Positions 35,147 to 44,163 are shown, numbered from the stretch's first letter. The stretch: 64,000 nt of DNA from Alienimonas californiensis (GCF_007743815.1 NZ_CP036265.1:3304823-3368822), one strand, 5' to 3'. Notes: generated from the letters alone by a model not told the origin. Numbers and translations: made by a program.

Positions 35147-36682
35147 TCAGTTCAGCGAGTAGTTCTGCTTCGAGGGCCGGCTGGTTCGCCGACGGGGGGC
35201 GTCGGCCGCCTGCGAGTCTCCGGGGCGAAACATGCCGCCGGCCTCGGCGTCCAGGCACCGGCCGCTCGCCCACCGCCGCAGCTTCGCGAGGGGTTCGGCG
35301 GCGGAGACGGAGACCGGCACGACATGCGTCGCCGCCTCCGTCAGGCCCACGCCCAACAGGGCGCTCAGGCGGCAGCAGGACTCGATTTCGGCGCCGGTCC
35401 AGCCGGCGTCCGCGGGCGTGGAGTCGTTCGCGGCGACGCCGTAGTGCTCGCGGTAGGTCTCCCAGATGCCGCGGCGTTGCTCCTCGCCGGGCAGGTCGAG
35501 GAAGAACGTGGCGTCGAACCGCCCACTGCGGGTCAGTTCCGGCGGCAGCCGGGAGGCGTCGTTGGCGGTGCAGACGACGAACACCCCCGGCGGCCGGTCC
35601 GCCAGCCAGGAGAGCAGCGTCCCCAGCAGCCGGGCGGACACGCCGCTGTCCTGGGCGCCGCCGGAGGTGCCGGCCAGCGCCCGCTCGACTTCGTCAACGA
35701 ACAGCACGCAGGGGGCCATCGCCTCGACGGTCGCCAAGGCCCGGCGGGTGTTTTCCTCTGTCGCGCCGACGATGCCGCCCATCAAGCCGCCGACGTCCAG
35801 CGTCAGCGTCGGGCGGTCGACCTCCGCTCCGAGGGCCCGGGCGAAACTCGATTTACCCACGCCGCCGGGACCGAGCAGCAACACGCCCTTCGCCTCGGCC
35901 CTCGGCGAACCGTTAGTCAGGGCGGTCCGACAGAAGGTCTTCAGGGCCTGCATGCCGCCGAGGGCGTCGAAGCCGGACCCGCCGCGGTGGAGCGACAGCG
36001 GCCCGCCGGCGGCGAGTTGTCTCGCCTTCAGTTCCCACAGCGGGTCCGGGTCCAGCCGACCGTGCCGGACCAGCGAGAGGGCGAAGGCGTTCTCCGCTTC
36101 CGAGCGGGTCAGCCCCGCCGCGGCGTCCAGCACCGGCGTGAGCGGCTCGGGCAACTCGCCCTCCTCCGTCGCCACGCCCCGCGCCACGGCCTCCAGTTCC
36201 GCCCGTGAGGGCAACGGGCAGTCCAGCACGGCGAAGTCCCGGGCCAGTTCCGGGGGCAGGTCCGAGGCTGGCTGGACGAGGAGCAGGTGCGTGCGGCGGG
36301 TCTTGCCCGCCGCCAAAGCCGATCGCACCGCGGCCTGCAGTTCGGGGCTGCTGTTCAGGTATCGCTGCGGGTGCGTCATCGCCAGCAGCGAGGGCGTCTC
36401 GCCGTCGCCGGACTGCGGCAGCGACTTCACGGCGGCCAGCGGGTCGGCCGGACCGTCCTCGCCGCCGTCAGCGGTCCACGTGGCGAGGTTCCAGCCCCGC
36501 TCGCGGCACAGCCCGGCGAGGTCCCGAAGAACCTCCTCCGGCTCCGGGCTGACCGCCAGCACGCCCGGGAAGGCGGCTGCGACCAGTTCCGCCAGCTTCG
36601 CGGCCAGTCCGGGAGGCGGGGCCGCGGGGGTCGATTCGTCATCAGGTTCAGGCGGGGCGCAGCCTCGCGGTCGACGCGGCAT
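35147..36682 (-). CDS. Ycf46-like AAA ATPase
   Basis: The product is 511 residues with an RBS GAAGGAG. The N-terminal half is a degenerate, ATPase-like domain typical of Ycf46 proteins (ERGWNLATWTADGG at 61-74). The C-terminal AAA domain has Walker A GPGGVGKS (271-278), the pore-proximal LDVGGLMGGIVGATEEN, Walker B VLFVDEVE (326-333), and the arginine-finger region SGRFDATFFLDLP. Ycf46 AAA proteins are encoded beside DUF1257 (Ycf35) in cyanobacteria, plastids and some bacteria, and the same pair is here. Role in those organisms is still unclear. Association with the clamp-like protein is inferred from gene order. Confidence 0.82.
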   Translation of the reverse strand: MPRRPRGCAPPEPDDESTPAAPPPGLAAKLAELVAAAFPGVLAVSPEPEEVLRDLAGLCRERGWNLATWTADGGEDGPADPLAAVKSLPQSGDGETPSLLAMTHPQRYLNSSPELQAAVRSALAAGKTRRTHLLLVQPASDLPPELARDFAVLDCPLPSRAELEAVARGVATEEGELPEPLTPVLDAAAGLTRSEAENAFALSLVRHGRLDPDPLWELKARQLAAGGPLSLHRGGSGFDALGGMQALKTFCRTALTNGSPRAEAKGVLLLGPGGVGKSSFARALGAEVDRPTLTLDVGGLMGGIVGATEENTRRALATVEAMAPCVLFVDEVERALAGTSGGAQDSGVSARLLGTLLSWLADRPPGVFVVCTANDASRLPPELTRSGRFDATFFLDLPGEEQRRGIWETYREHYGVAANDSTPADAGWTGAEIESCCRLSALLGVGLTEAATHVVPVSVSAAEPLAKLRRWASGRCLDAEAGGMFRPGDSQAADAPRRRTSRPSKQNYSLN

Positions 36683-36724
36683 CGGCGACTCCTTCGTGTG
36701 TGGGAATGGGATGTGAAAGAACGA

Positions 36725-36757
36725 GTCGATCAGCGGGCGTCAGGCCCGCTGATCGAC
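36725..36757 (-). terminator. Hairpin straddling the DUF2997 stop codon
   Basis: The perfect 14-bp stem GTCGATCAGCGGGC (36725-36738) pairs with GCCCGCTGATCGAC (36744-36757). The DUF2997 stop (36740-36742) lies in the 5-nt loop. On the minus strand the stem is followed by TCGTTCTTTC. The final residues of the protein are therefore encoded by the stem. Confidence 0.72.
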
Positions 36758-36931
36758 CGTCTGTGCGACCGGGGCGGCCGCGTGGTACTCCGGCGCCAGC
36801 GTCTCGGCGGACTGCGTGCCGAGGGCCTCCTCGTACGGCTTGCTCGCCGCTCGGCAGGACGGGCCGGCGAAGCCTTTCGTTTCGACGCGGGTCGCGCCGG
36901 CGGGCGTGACGGTGATCTCGATGCATTGCAT
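36740..36931 (-). CDS. DUF2997 protein
   Basis: The product is 63 residues. The beginning IEITVTPAGATRVETKGFAG followed by PSCRAASKPYEEALG is the DUF2997 signature (I-E-I-x-v-x-P-x-G-x-t-x-V-E-T-x-G-f-x-G-x-x-C). It starts 1 nt after the stop of the DUF1257 gene. This pair and the AAA gene form a recurring unit. The function is unknown; the conserved Cys28 could bind a partner or metal. Confidence 0.82.
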   Translation of the reverse strand: MQCIEITVTPAGATRVETKGFAGPSCRAASKPYEEALGTQSAETLAPEYHAAAPVAQTVDQRA

Positions 36932-36932
36932 C

Positions 36933-37346
36933 TCAGGCGGCCTCCCCGGTCGTCAGGTATTGGGGAGCGTCGCCGAAGCCCGCGGCCCCGGCGGTGACGG
37001 TCAGCCGCACGCTGCCGTCGGCGAGGGCGGTCTCCATGCAGCGGTGGCCGCGGGCCCGCGCCTGGAGCTTCGTCTTCTCCACGGCGTAGGCCTGCAAGAG
37101 GCGACCGACGAAGCACTCGTCGCCCCAGCGACCTTCGTAGGTGTCGTGGTACAGGTCGCCGGTCTCGACGTCGCAGACGATCGGGTACACGAAACCGGGC
37201 GGGCGGATCGTCAGACCAGTCTGCACCGACCGATCGAAGTAGGTGACGGTGTCGGTCTGCGGCGGGGGCAGTTTCAGCCGGTCGCAGGCCGCCGCGAGGG
37301 CGGCGGGGTCCGTCGCCTTGGCGGCGACGGTGACGATGTGGCTCAT
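36933..37346 (-). CDS. DUF1257 protein (Ycf35-like)
   Basis: The product is 137 residues. MSHIVTVAAKATDPAALAAA, FVYPIVCDVETGDLYHDTYE and GRWGDECFVGRLLQAYAVEK match the DUF1257/Ycf35 profile closely. The tail carries a further beta segment GHRCMETALADGSVRLTVTA. It is the first clear gene of the cassette and is followed without gap by DUF2997. It is conserved from cyanobacteria and plastids to bacterial mobile regions. Its role is unknown. Confidence 0.85.
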   Translation of the reverse strand: MSHIVTVAAKATDPAALAAACDRLKLPPPQTDTVTYFDRSVQTGLTIRPPGFVYPIVCDVETGDLYHDTYEGRWGDECFVGRLLQAYAVEKTKLQARARGHRCMETALADGSVRLTVTAGAAGFGDAPQYLTTGEAA

Positions 37347-37386
37347 GGCAGGGGCCTCTGGGTTCGGGCGAGGGAGGGGGGAACGG

Positions 37387-37545
37387 TCAGCGTTCGTCGC
37401 GGGGCGGCGGCGTCTCGCGGGCTGGGGCCGGGTCGAGCGGGCCGGCGGCGCGGCCGGCGGCGATTGCGGCGAGGTCGGCCAGCAGGCCGAGCAGCAGCTG
37501 CCCCGCCGCGGCGGCCAGCCGCGGCGGGAGGGGGAGTCGGGGCAC
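37387..37545 (-). CDS. Possible small hydrophobic protein upstream of DUF1257
   Basis: A 52-residue minus-strand frame starts at GTG 37545 with a GGAG about 9 nt upstream. It has a hydrophobic helix (AAAAGQLLLGLLADLAAIAA) followed by a Pro/Arg/Glu tail. It could be the first gene of the array, similar to the small protein at its other end, or a high-GC artefact. Confidence 0.35.
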   Translation of the reverse strand: MPRLPLPPRLAAAAGQLLLGLLADLAAIAAGRAAGPLDPAPARETPPPRDER

Positions 37546-37695
37546 GGGGCGGCTCCGGTGCGGGGAGAGAAAGAACGGCCGGCGGCGTCGCTGGCCTCAC
37601 CCCACAGTGCTGCGGATTCCGCCTTCGTTTAGCGCCCGACTGGACTGGACGCCGCGACCCGTCAGGAAGCCCCCGCGCTTTGACGCGTCGACCCC

Positions 37696-39031
37696 GTGAG
37701 CCCACGGCGAACCGGTTCCCGAACCGCCACCGCCGTGACCGCCGTCCCGATGCACGCCGCCCCCGTGCGCCGGCTCGCCGTCGCGGTCCTGTTCGTCACG
37801 ATCGTCTCCCTGGCCGCGGCCGCCGCGATCCGAACGTGGTCAGGGGAACGGTCGATTCACGCTGACGGCGGAGGCGGCGATCGAGCGACGATTGGAAGCG
37901 CCGACGCCCCGGCACGGACGCTGGACCTCACCGCGCCCTTGCGGAGCGAGCCGGTCGACCTGACGATCGCCTTGGTCGACGCCGCCGGCGCTCCGGTCCC
38001 GGGGGCGCTCGTGGAGGGGGCGTACTGGGGCAACGGAGATCGCCACTTCAACGGCTTCCACGCCCACTCGGCCGGCGCGAACGGCGTGCTGACGCCCCCC
38101 GGACGCACGTCCCGCTGGCGCTCTACGCCTCCGCTCCGAACCGCACGGCCGACGCGTGGGCCGATCAGGTCGCCGACCACGCCACGGTCACGATGACGCT
38201 CGCCCCAGCCGGGGCCTTCGCGGGCACACTCACAAACGCCGACGACGAGCAGATCATGGGGCGGAGGTGACGGCGGCGCTGCGGGTGCCGCAGAACGACT
38301 AGGGGACGATGTGGAGCCCCAGGTTCGGGGGAACGGCGACGACCGGGCCGGACGGGGCATTCCTGATCGCCGGCCTGCCGACCCGGTGGGAGTTGCGAGT
38401 CTTCGTCTCGCACCGGATGAGCGACTCATCGGTTTCGATCTACCCGGCGACTCCCCGGCCTGGGGAGGCGGCGTGGACGGGGGCGCTCTGGGTGGACGGT
38501 TCGGGGCGACGCCGAAGTGGCAGGATGAGCGATCGAGGCTCACTCCGGAGATTGTCGGTTCCGTCGCCGAACGGGTGCCGTCCGCCTTCACCGAGCGCCC
38601 CCGGGCCGACGAGCGGTTGCCGACCCTGACGGCCGCCGCCGCACATCAGAAGAAACGGGCGCTGGCGATCCTCGCCGACCTCGCCGACCCCGCCGATCCC
38701 ACCGATCCCGCCGACGGCCGAGCTATGGACGCTGTTCGCCGAGGACGAAGCCACCCGCGCCGCGGCGGGACGGGGGTTCGTCATGATCTACCGGGCGATC
38801 AGTTCCCCCGTCGACGCGGACCCACAGACGGCGTGGGACTGGGAGGACGCGCCGCACGTCACGCCGCAGACTCCTGGCCTGATTCTGGCCTTGATGGCCC
38901 CGGCTGGAGGGTGCGACCCCGGCGGAGGGAGTCGGTTCAGTCGACGAGGTCGCCGTGCGGATGGGGGCGGCGGACTCGTTGGCCGGTCTGGCCTCGGACG
39001 TCGCCGCAACGACGGACCGGGAATTCCTGTA
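37696..39031 (+). pseudogene. Frameshifted secreted protein with carboxypeptidase-regulatory-like and thioredoxin-like parts
   Basis: Pieces of one coding sequence appear in successive frames. The first is a membrane-anchor start LAVAVLFVTIVSLAAAA, then LTIALVDAAGAPVPGALVEG, a regulatory-domain beta sandwich. After a frame change near 38100 comes HVPLALYASAPNRTADAW. An in-frame TAG at 38300 is followed by TTGPDGAFLIAGLPTRWELR. The thioredoxin-like end LWTLFAEDEATRAAAGRGFV and VDEVAVRMGAADSLAGLASD reaches TAA at 39029-39031. At least three disabling changes make it non-functional. A short imperfect repeat (GACCTCGCC, GACCCCGCC, GATCCCACC) lies at about 38680-38715. Confidence 0.7.
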
Positions 39032-39715
39032 AGCTCAAGCGGCGGACGACTGACCCCGGAGAACCCCCGGCGGTCGCGCCTCCGGTTCCTGGAGCGCCGG
39101 CTTCGGGGACTGCGCCAGCAGGGCCGGGGGAGCGTAAAGACCCTGCCGATCATCCCCGGCGGGTCGACCGAAAACGTCTCGGCCGGCGTCCCGCCGGCTG
39201 GGCTGGCGGCGGACCTCCGCAAGAAGCGTCCGTTCGAGCGTCCCGGAAGGAAGCGTGCCTGAGCGTACCCTGCACCGGGGCCTTGTCGGCCCGGGAGTCT
39301 CACGAACGTTTCCGCTCCTGCGGCCTTTCGCAACCTCTCCACAATTGCCCGGGGGTTCAGTGCGGGGCGGAGCGCGTCGTCTCGACCTGCAACGGGACGA
39401 GGTTCCACGGTTTGACGATCTGGAAGATCGACGACCGCCCCGTCGCCCACGCCGGCCGTTCCTAGGACCCAGACCGTTCGCCGCTCTGCTGACGCGCTCC
39501 GCCCGGCGGACGCGGCAGGCTCCCTCCAAAAGAAGTCCGCCCGATGTCCGCCGTAGGCGCCCCTGCCGCCCAAGATGGCCTCTGCCCCGCGTGAGACCGC
39601 CGCAGGGACGCACGCGAGCGGCAACGGGCCAGAACCGAGCGTTCAGGTCGGGCTACTGCCTGATGGGCTACGCCGGCTCCGGGTTCTCGCACTCCCCCGC
39701 CGCACGGCCCCCGCT
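39032..39715. other. Non-coding stretch between two pseudogenes
   Basis: Nothing convincing was found. The minus and plus frames are low-complexity. It probably belongs to the same decayed segment. Confidence 0.4.
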
Positions 39716-40828
39716 GTGTTCTCCCGCAACGTCGCCCTCGACCTCGTACTGTTCGCGGCGTGCGGTTGTCGTCCAAACCCCGCGGCGGAATCGCCGGCGG
39801 TCCCCGAGAAGTTTCCCGCCGACCCGGACGGCTTCCCCGGCCACCCGGACGGCTTCGGCCTGGATCCGGCGGCGCCCGAATCCTCCGTCCCGGCGGATCG
39901 ATCCGCCGAGGGGGACGCACTCGGGGCGACATGGAACAGCGGGCCCCTGTTCTCCGTCGCAGAAGCCCATGCCCAAGCCGCGATTTCGCCCTCCTCGCCG
40001 CCGACGTGCAACCGGCCGTGCTGCTGCTGAACGAAGTCACCTCGCGGGAGGTCGCCCCGGCGGTCGCCGCGGCATGGGGATGCCGACTTACGCCGAGTAC
40101 CTCGTCGTCAGCGACTTCAACCCGAACGACGACACCCAGTACAGCAGCTTGGAAGTGGCGATCCTGTCTCGCTATCCGCTGACGAACGCGGTGGAGTTCG
40201 ATCGAGGAACCGACGGGGACAGCCGATCCGGCTGTTTGACGGAGCGGAAGCAGAAACGAGTGAACTTGGACGGGATCGCGGACGTGGGCGTCGGCCGCGG
40301 GTTCCTCGCCGCCGACGGACCCGCCTTGGGACGCATAGTCGCCGTGACGCACTTGAAGTCGTCCTCCGACCGGTCGGGCGACGTGGATTGCGACAACACC
40401 CTGAAGCGGGAGCTGGTCGCCGCGGCGATGGCCTGGCACGTCGCCGCCTGGTTGGACGAGAACCCGGGCCTGACCGCCGTGGTGGGTGGGAACCTCAACG
40501 TCGACGAGACCAACGGCTACGACGACACGCACGCCCTGCTGGCCCGCGGGTTGGTGGATGGCCTGCGGCTGCGGAGCCTGACCCGCGAGTTGGGGAACAC
40601 CTCCGACGACACCCCCGGCGACAGAGCGTTCCCGTACCCCCGCGTGGGCGCCATCGACGTGCCGTCCGTCGGCGCGGCCCGAGCCTCGCTGTCGAAAAGC
40701 GGTCGATATTGATCGGGTGCGACTCGCCCCGTCGCTACGAATCGATTGCCTTGCCGTTCAAAGAGCATTCTTGGTCGGTGCGCGATCAGAGTGACGGCGC
40801 GTTTGTCACAACGACAACCGCTCTGTGA
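39716..40828 (+). pseudogene. Frameshifted endonuclease/exonuclease/phosphatase-family lipoprotein
   Basis: The N-terminal frame begins at GTG 39716 with a lipoprotein-like start ALDLVLFAACGCRPNPAAES. It breaks after GATWNSGPLFSVAEAHAQ into another frame with AVLLLNEVTSREVAPAVAAA. It breaks again into EYLVVSDFNPNDDTQYSSLE, then VAILSRYPLTNAV, VTHLKSSSD and VVGGNLNVDETN. These are the LNEV, ILSRYPL, HLKS and GNLNV motifs of the EEP superfamily, which includes secreted nucleases and phosphoesterases. The C-terminal frame changes again near 40690. At least three frame breaks exclude a functional product unless the assembly is wrong. Confidence 0.75.
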
Positions 40829-40948
40829 CGGGTCGGACGCCTCCGCCGAGGTGCCCGGAGCGGCGGTTCCTCTGACTTGTAGGACTTTAATTATGCTTGG
40901 CCGGCGGGCACCGTCGTCGGCACGGGGCATGCGAAGGAGTCACTCGGT

Positions 40949-40964
40949 TCCGGTCATTACCGGA
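40949..40964. promoter_or_regulatory. Small inverted repeat in the leader of the His-rich metal gene
   Basis: TCCGGT-CATT-ACCGGA forms a perfect 6-bp dyad about 36 nt before the ATG at 41000. It is in the right place for an operator. No metal-responsive regulator gene is in the window and no convincing -10/-35 pair was found. Confidence 0.35.
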
Positions 40965-40999
40965 GTCGAAGTACGCAGCCACGACCCAAGGAGCCTTGG

Positions 41000-41800
41000 A
41001 TGAAGACCCTGATCTCGACCGCCGCCCTCGCCCTGCTGACGGCGAACGTCGCCGCGGCCCAGTCCGCCTACGACCCCCACGCGGGTCACGACCACGGCGA
41101 TCATGCGGGCCACGACCATGGGGACCACGCCGGGCACGATCACGCCGGTCACGATCACGGCCCCGTCGGCGACGACCATGCGGGGCACGACCACAGCGGC
41201 CTGCGCGGCGAGCACGCCGGACATGATCACGGCGCGCACGGCGGCGAACTGGACCGGTTCGGGAACGTGCGGGTCGAAACGCTGCTGGACCATGCCGGTC
41301 TGCACTTCTGGCTGACCGACGCCAGCGGCCGCGCACTGCCGACGGAACGTGTCCGCGGCGTCGTCGCCATGCGGGTCGAGGGCAGCGAGAAGAAGTATCG
41401 ATATGAACTGTCCCCGACCCGCGACCGTGACGGGCGCCCCGAGCCGCTGGCGCTGCCGTTGAACCTCGGGAAGGTCGCCGGTCGGCGGGTCGCCGTGGCG
41501 GTGCGGCTGGACGGCGTGCCGGGGGCCGGAGCGGATGAGATCGTCGTGCGGCAGACGACCCGTATCGTCGCCCCGCCGGCCGTCGGTCGGCCTGTACGGG
41601 CTTCTTCCACCGACCGCACGGCGGTGTTCGCCCAAGCCGTCTGTTCCGTCGAGGACCGCCGGCTGGGAGCGATGGGGACGCCGTGGAAGGTGCCGGTCGG
41701 CGACCGGGCCGTCTTCGTCTGCAGCGAAGAGTGCGCCCGCGACGTGCAGGCCGACCCGGCGGCGTTCGTTGCCGCTGCGTCCCGCGATCGCATTCAGTGA
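41000..41800 (+). CDS. Secreted His-rich metal-binding protein with C-terminal TRASH/YHS-like site
   Basis: The product is 266 residues with RBS AAGGAG. A signal peptide (MKTLISTAALALLTANVAAA) is followed by a run of HAGHDHGDH-type repeats (about 27-75) that should bind divalent or cuprous metal. A beta-rich domain (85-200) follows. Near the C-terminus a TRASH-like Cys pattern lies in VCSVEDRRLGAMGTPWKV and FVCSEECARDVQADPAAF, which resembles metal-chelating YHS/TRASH modules of copper-handling proteins. It is the first gene of the metal island and is on the plus strand opposite the main operons. The periplasmic location is inferred. Confidence 0.78.
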   Translation: MKTLISTAALALLTANVAAAQSAYDPHAGHDHGDHAGHDHGDHAGHDHAGHDHGPVGDDHAGHDHSGLRGEHAGHDHGAHGGELDRFGNVRVETLLDHAGLHFWLTDASGRALPTERVRGVVAMRVEGSEKKYRYELSPTRDRDGRPEPLALPLNLGKVAGRRVAVAVRLDGVPGAGADEIVVRQTTRIVAPPAVGRPVRASSTDRTAVFAQAVCSVEDRRLGAMGTPWKVPVGDRAVFVCSEECARDVQADPAAFVAAASRDRIQ

Positions 41801-41881
41801 GGAACGGACCTTCGGTCACGGTCGAGCCGACCGCCGCCTTCTACAGGCGACGGTCGGTTCGCGTTCATGGGCGGACGTGCA

Positions 41882-42808
41882 TCAGACGCTGCCCGGTTCC
41901 GCCTGCCGACAGAGCCGCGGGTCGTCGCGGCGTTCGATCTGCACAGTCGCGTGCTCGATCTCGAACCGGTCGTGTAGCGCGTCCGTCAGCTCGCCGAGGA
42001 AGGCGTCCTCATCCCCGGTCTCGCCGCCGGACAACGGTTTGAGCAGGTGGGCGGTGAGGGCGGTTTCGGTGCTGCTCATCGCCCAGACGTGCAGGTCGTG
42101 CACGTCCGTCACACCCGGGCGGGAGAGCAGGAACTCCCGCACCGCCGGCACGTCGACGCTGGCGGGCACGGACTGCACGGAGAGGTCGAACGACTCCCGC
42201 AACAGGCCCCACGTCCCCACGAAGATCACCGCGGCGATCAGGAGGCTGGTGACGGGGTCGATCCAGTCCGCCTCGGTCCAGCGGATCAGCAGGCCGGCGA
42301 CGACCACGCCGACGCTCACCGCCGCGTCGGCGGCCATGTGCAGAAACGCCCCGCGGACGTTCACGTCGCCCTTCCGCCCGGCGAAGAACAGCATCGCCGT
42401 CGCCGTGTTAATGACGACGCCTACGCTCGCCACGATCACTACCGTCAGGCCCGGCACCTCGGCGGGGTTCGAGAACCGGCCGACCGCCTCCCAGGAAATC
42501 GCCCCGACCGCGACCAGCAACAACAGGCCGTTGGCGAGGGCGGCGAGGTTCGTCGCCCCCCGCCAGCCGTAGGTGCGGCGGTCGGTCGGCGGTCGCTTCG
42601 CGAGGGCGAACCCGCCCCAGGCGAGCAGCAGCCCGGCCACGTCCGAGAGGTTGTGCCCCGCGTCCGCCAACAGGGCCAGCGATCCGGACCAGAACCCGTA
42701 GCCCGCCTCCACGGCGACGTAAAACAGGTTCAGCCCCACGCCCAGGGCGAAGGACCTGCCGTAGTCGGCGGGGGCGTGGGAGTGGGCGTGCGAGTGGTTG
42801 CCGGTCAT
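41882..42808 (-). CDS. CDF-family cation efflux protein (CzcD/ZitB-like)
   Basis: The product is 308 residues with a short His-rich start (HSHAHSHAP) and six hydrophobic helices. The metal site is a pair of H-x-x-x-D motifs, ADAGHNLSD (TM2) and HMAADAAVSVG (TM5). The C-terminal cytosolic domain has GVTDVHDLHVWAMSSTETAL typical of CzcD. It exports Zn2+, Cd2+ or Co2+ from cytosol to periplasm. The start overlaps the upstream small membrane protein by 4 nt (ATGA). Confidence 0.92.
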   Translation of the reverse strand: MTGNHSHAHSHAPADYGRSFALGVGLNLFYVAVEAGYGFWSGSLALLADAGHNLSDVAGLLLAWGGFALAKRPPTDRRTYGWRGATNLAALANGLLLLVAVGAISWEAVGRFSNPAEVPGLTVVIVASVGVVINTATAMLFFAGRKGDVNVRGAFLHMAADAAVSVGVVVAGLLIRWTEADWIDPVTSLLIAAVIFVGTWGLLRESFDLSVQSVPASVDVPAVREFLLSRPGVTDVHDLHVWAMSSTETALTAHLLKPLSGGETGDEDAFLGELTDALHDRFEIEHATVQIERRDDPRLCRQAEPGSV

Positions 42809-42999
42809 TGGGCGAGGTTCTTCCAGGCGTCGGTGTCGCGGACCCACGGGCAGGCGACGAACGCCGCGTAGCCTAGGGCGAGCAGAACCGCCGCGGCGAA
42901 CCACGGGTTCCGCTTCTCGATCGAGTCCAGCCCGAACCAGAGGAAGGGGTACCAGAGCACGGCCTCCGCCGCGCCGGTCAGAATGTCGAGGGGGGTCAC
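42805..42999 (-). CDS. Small membrane protein of the CDF operon
   Basis: The product is 64 residues with two hydrophobic stretches ([10 protein letters not shown] and [20 protein letters not shown]). It sits between ynfA and the CDF gene with 4-nt overlaps on both sides, which is strong evidence of a real, translationally coupled gene. No family was recognised. Confidence 0.75.
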   Translation of the reverse strand: MTPLDILTGAAEAVLWYPFLWFGLDSIEKRNPWFAAAVLLALGYAAFVACPWVRDTDAWKNLAQ

Positions 43000-43382
43000 G
43001 GGGTTTCTTGGACGGAGCGGTCGTTTGGGATCACGTCCGGGGCCAACTCATCGCCCCTCGGCATGTACATGATGACCGCCACCCCCGCCACGCAGAGCAG
43101 CGCCCCGGACGTATCCCAACGGTCGGGCCGATGTCCGTCGATCCCCCAGCCCCAGAGGACCGACAGGGCGACGAACACGCCGCCGTACGCCGCGTAGACC
43201 CGGCCGAAATGCGTCGGCTGGAGCGTCGGCACGACGCCGTAGCCGACGAGGACGACGGCGCCGAGCAGCGCCAGCCAGATCGACCGGCCTTCCCGCAGCC
43301 AGAGCCAGACGAGGTATCCGCCGCCGATTTCCATCAGTCCGGCCAGCAGGAAATAACCGATCGACAGGAGGGTCTGATGCAT
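42996..43382 (-). CDS. ynfA: YnfA-family membrane protein (UPF0060)
   Basis: The product is 128 residues with four hydrophobic helices. [27 protein letters not shown] [20 protein letters not shown] and [20 protein letters not shown] are the UPF0060/YnfA signature. The family is related to small multidrug resistance transporters. It is linked here to CDF transporters through overlapping reading frames, so it may take part in metal tolerance. A C-terminal 20-residue polar tail is longer than usual. Confidence 0.9.
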   Translation of the reverse strand: MHQTLLSIGYFLLAGLMEIGGGYLVWLWLREGRSIWLALLGAVVLVGYGVVPTLQPTHFGRVYAAYGGVFVALSVLWGWGIDGHRPDRWDTSGALLCVAGVAVIMYMPRGDELAPDVIPNDRSVQETP

Positions 43383-43488
43383 CGCTCGCAGGGTTCATGA
43401 CACGACGTCGGCCCGTTATTTACCCGATCGCCGCGTATTGAACGACCGGGAGACGTGCCCGGCGTCGTTCACGCATCCGGGAGACCGC

Positions 43489-44163
43489 TCAGCCGCCCGC
43501 CGCTTCGTCCGCCTCCGGATCGACCCGCCAAGCGTCCCGCCCCGCCTCCCAGCCCTCCCAGGCGACGTAGGGCACGATCAGCAGCGCCGCGGCCGGGTCC
43601 GCCCACCACCAGCCGAGCCACTTCGCCAAGCCCAAGCCGATCAGCACGACGACGGTCTGATATTCACAGATGAGGGTGTCGATCGCGTCGTACTTCAGGG
43701 CCGGGGAGTCGAGCTTCTTGCCGTAGTGATGCTTCGCCCACGCCAGCGCGGGGTTCACGACCAGAGAGACCAGCAGGATGCCGATCCCCCACCAGTTGAA
43801 GCCCGGCGGTGTCTGACTGACGAACTTGCTGATCGCTTCGTACAGGATGAACGCGACGGCCACGGCGAACGCCCCGGCGAGCACGCCGAGGGCGACCTTC
43901 TTCCGCCGCAGCACGTCCCGGCGTCCGATGCCCCGTTCCTCCCCGCGCAGCCGCCAGATCATCGTGCCGGCGGCGGCGCTCTCCACGGCGCTGTCCGCGC
44001 CCCAGCTGACGAGGGCGGAACTGCCGGTCATCAGCCCGGCGGTGACGGAGACGGCCACCTCGGTCAGGTTGTAGGCGAGGCTGGCGACCTCCGTCCACTT
44101 GCCGCGGCGGAGGTACCGCGTGCGGTCGTCGTCGGGATCGCTTGAGGATTCTGTTTCCGTCAT
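43489..44163 (-). CDS. Second CDF-like cation transporter
   Basis: The product is 224 residues. Six hydrophobic helices can be placed, with acidic metal-site positions in VSWGADSAVESAAAG (TM2) and ALKYDAIDTLICEYQT (TM5). This is a D-x-x-x-E/D-x-x-x-D pattern in place of the usual H-x-x-x-D. It lacks the C-terminal cytosolic domain of CzcD. Thus it belongs to the short CDF branch, whose substrates vary; the metal cannot be told. It sits downstream of the terminator at 44235-44264, so it may have its own promoter in the spacer. Confidence 0.78.
   Translation of the reverse strand: MTETESSSDPDDDRTRYLRRGKWTEVASLAYNLTEVAVSVTAGLMTGSSALVSWGADSAVESAAAGTMIWRLRGEERGIGRRDVLRRKKVALGVLAGAFAVAVAFILYEAISKFVSQTPPGFNWWGIGILLVSLVVNPALAWAKHHYGKKLDSPALKYDAIDTLICEYQTVVVLIGLGLAKWLGWWWADPAAALLIVPYVAWEGWEAGRDAWRVDPEADEAAGG

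Noticed and set aside
38680..38715. Tandem GAC/GAT-rich repeat as a structured repeat array
   Set aside because: It is a short imperfect codon repeat inside a pseudogene with only about four units, not a separate element.
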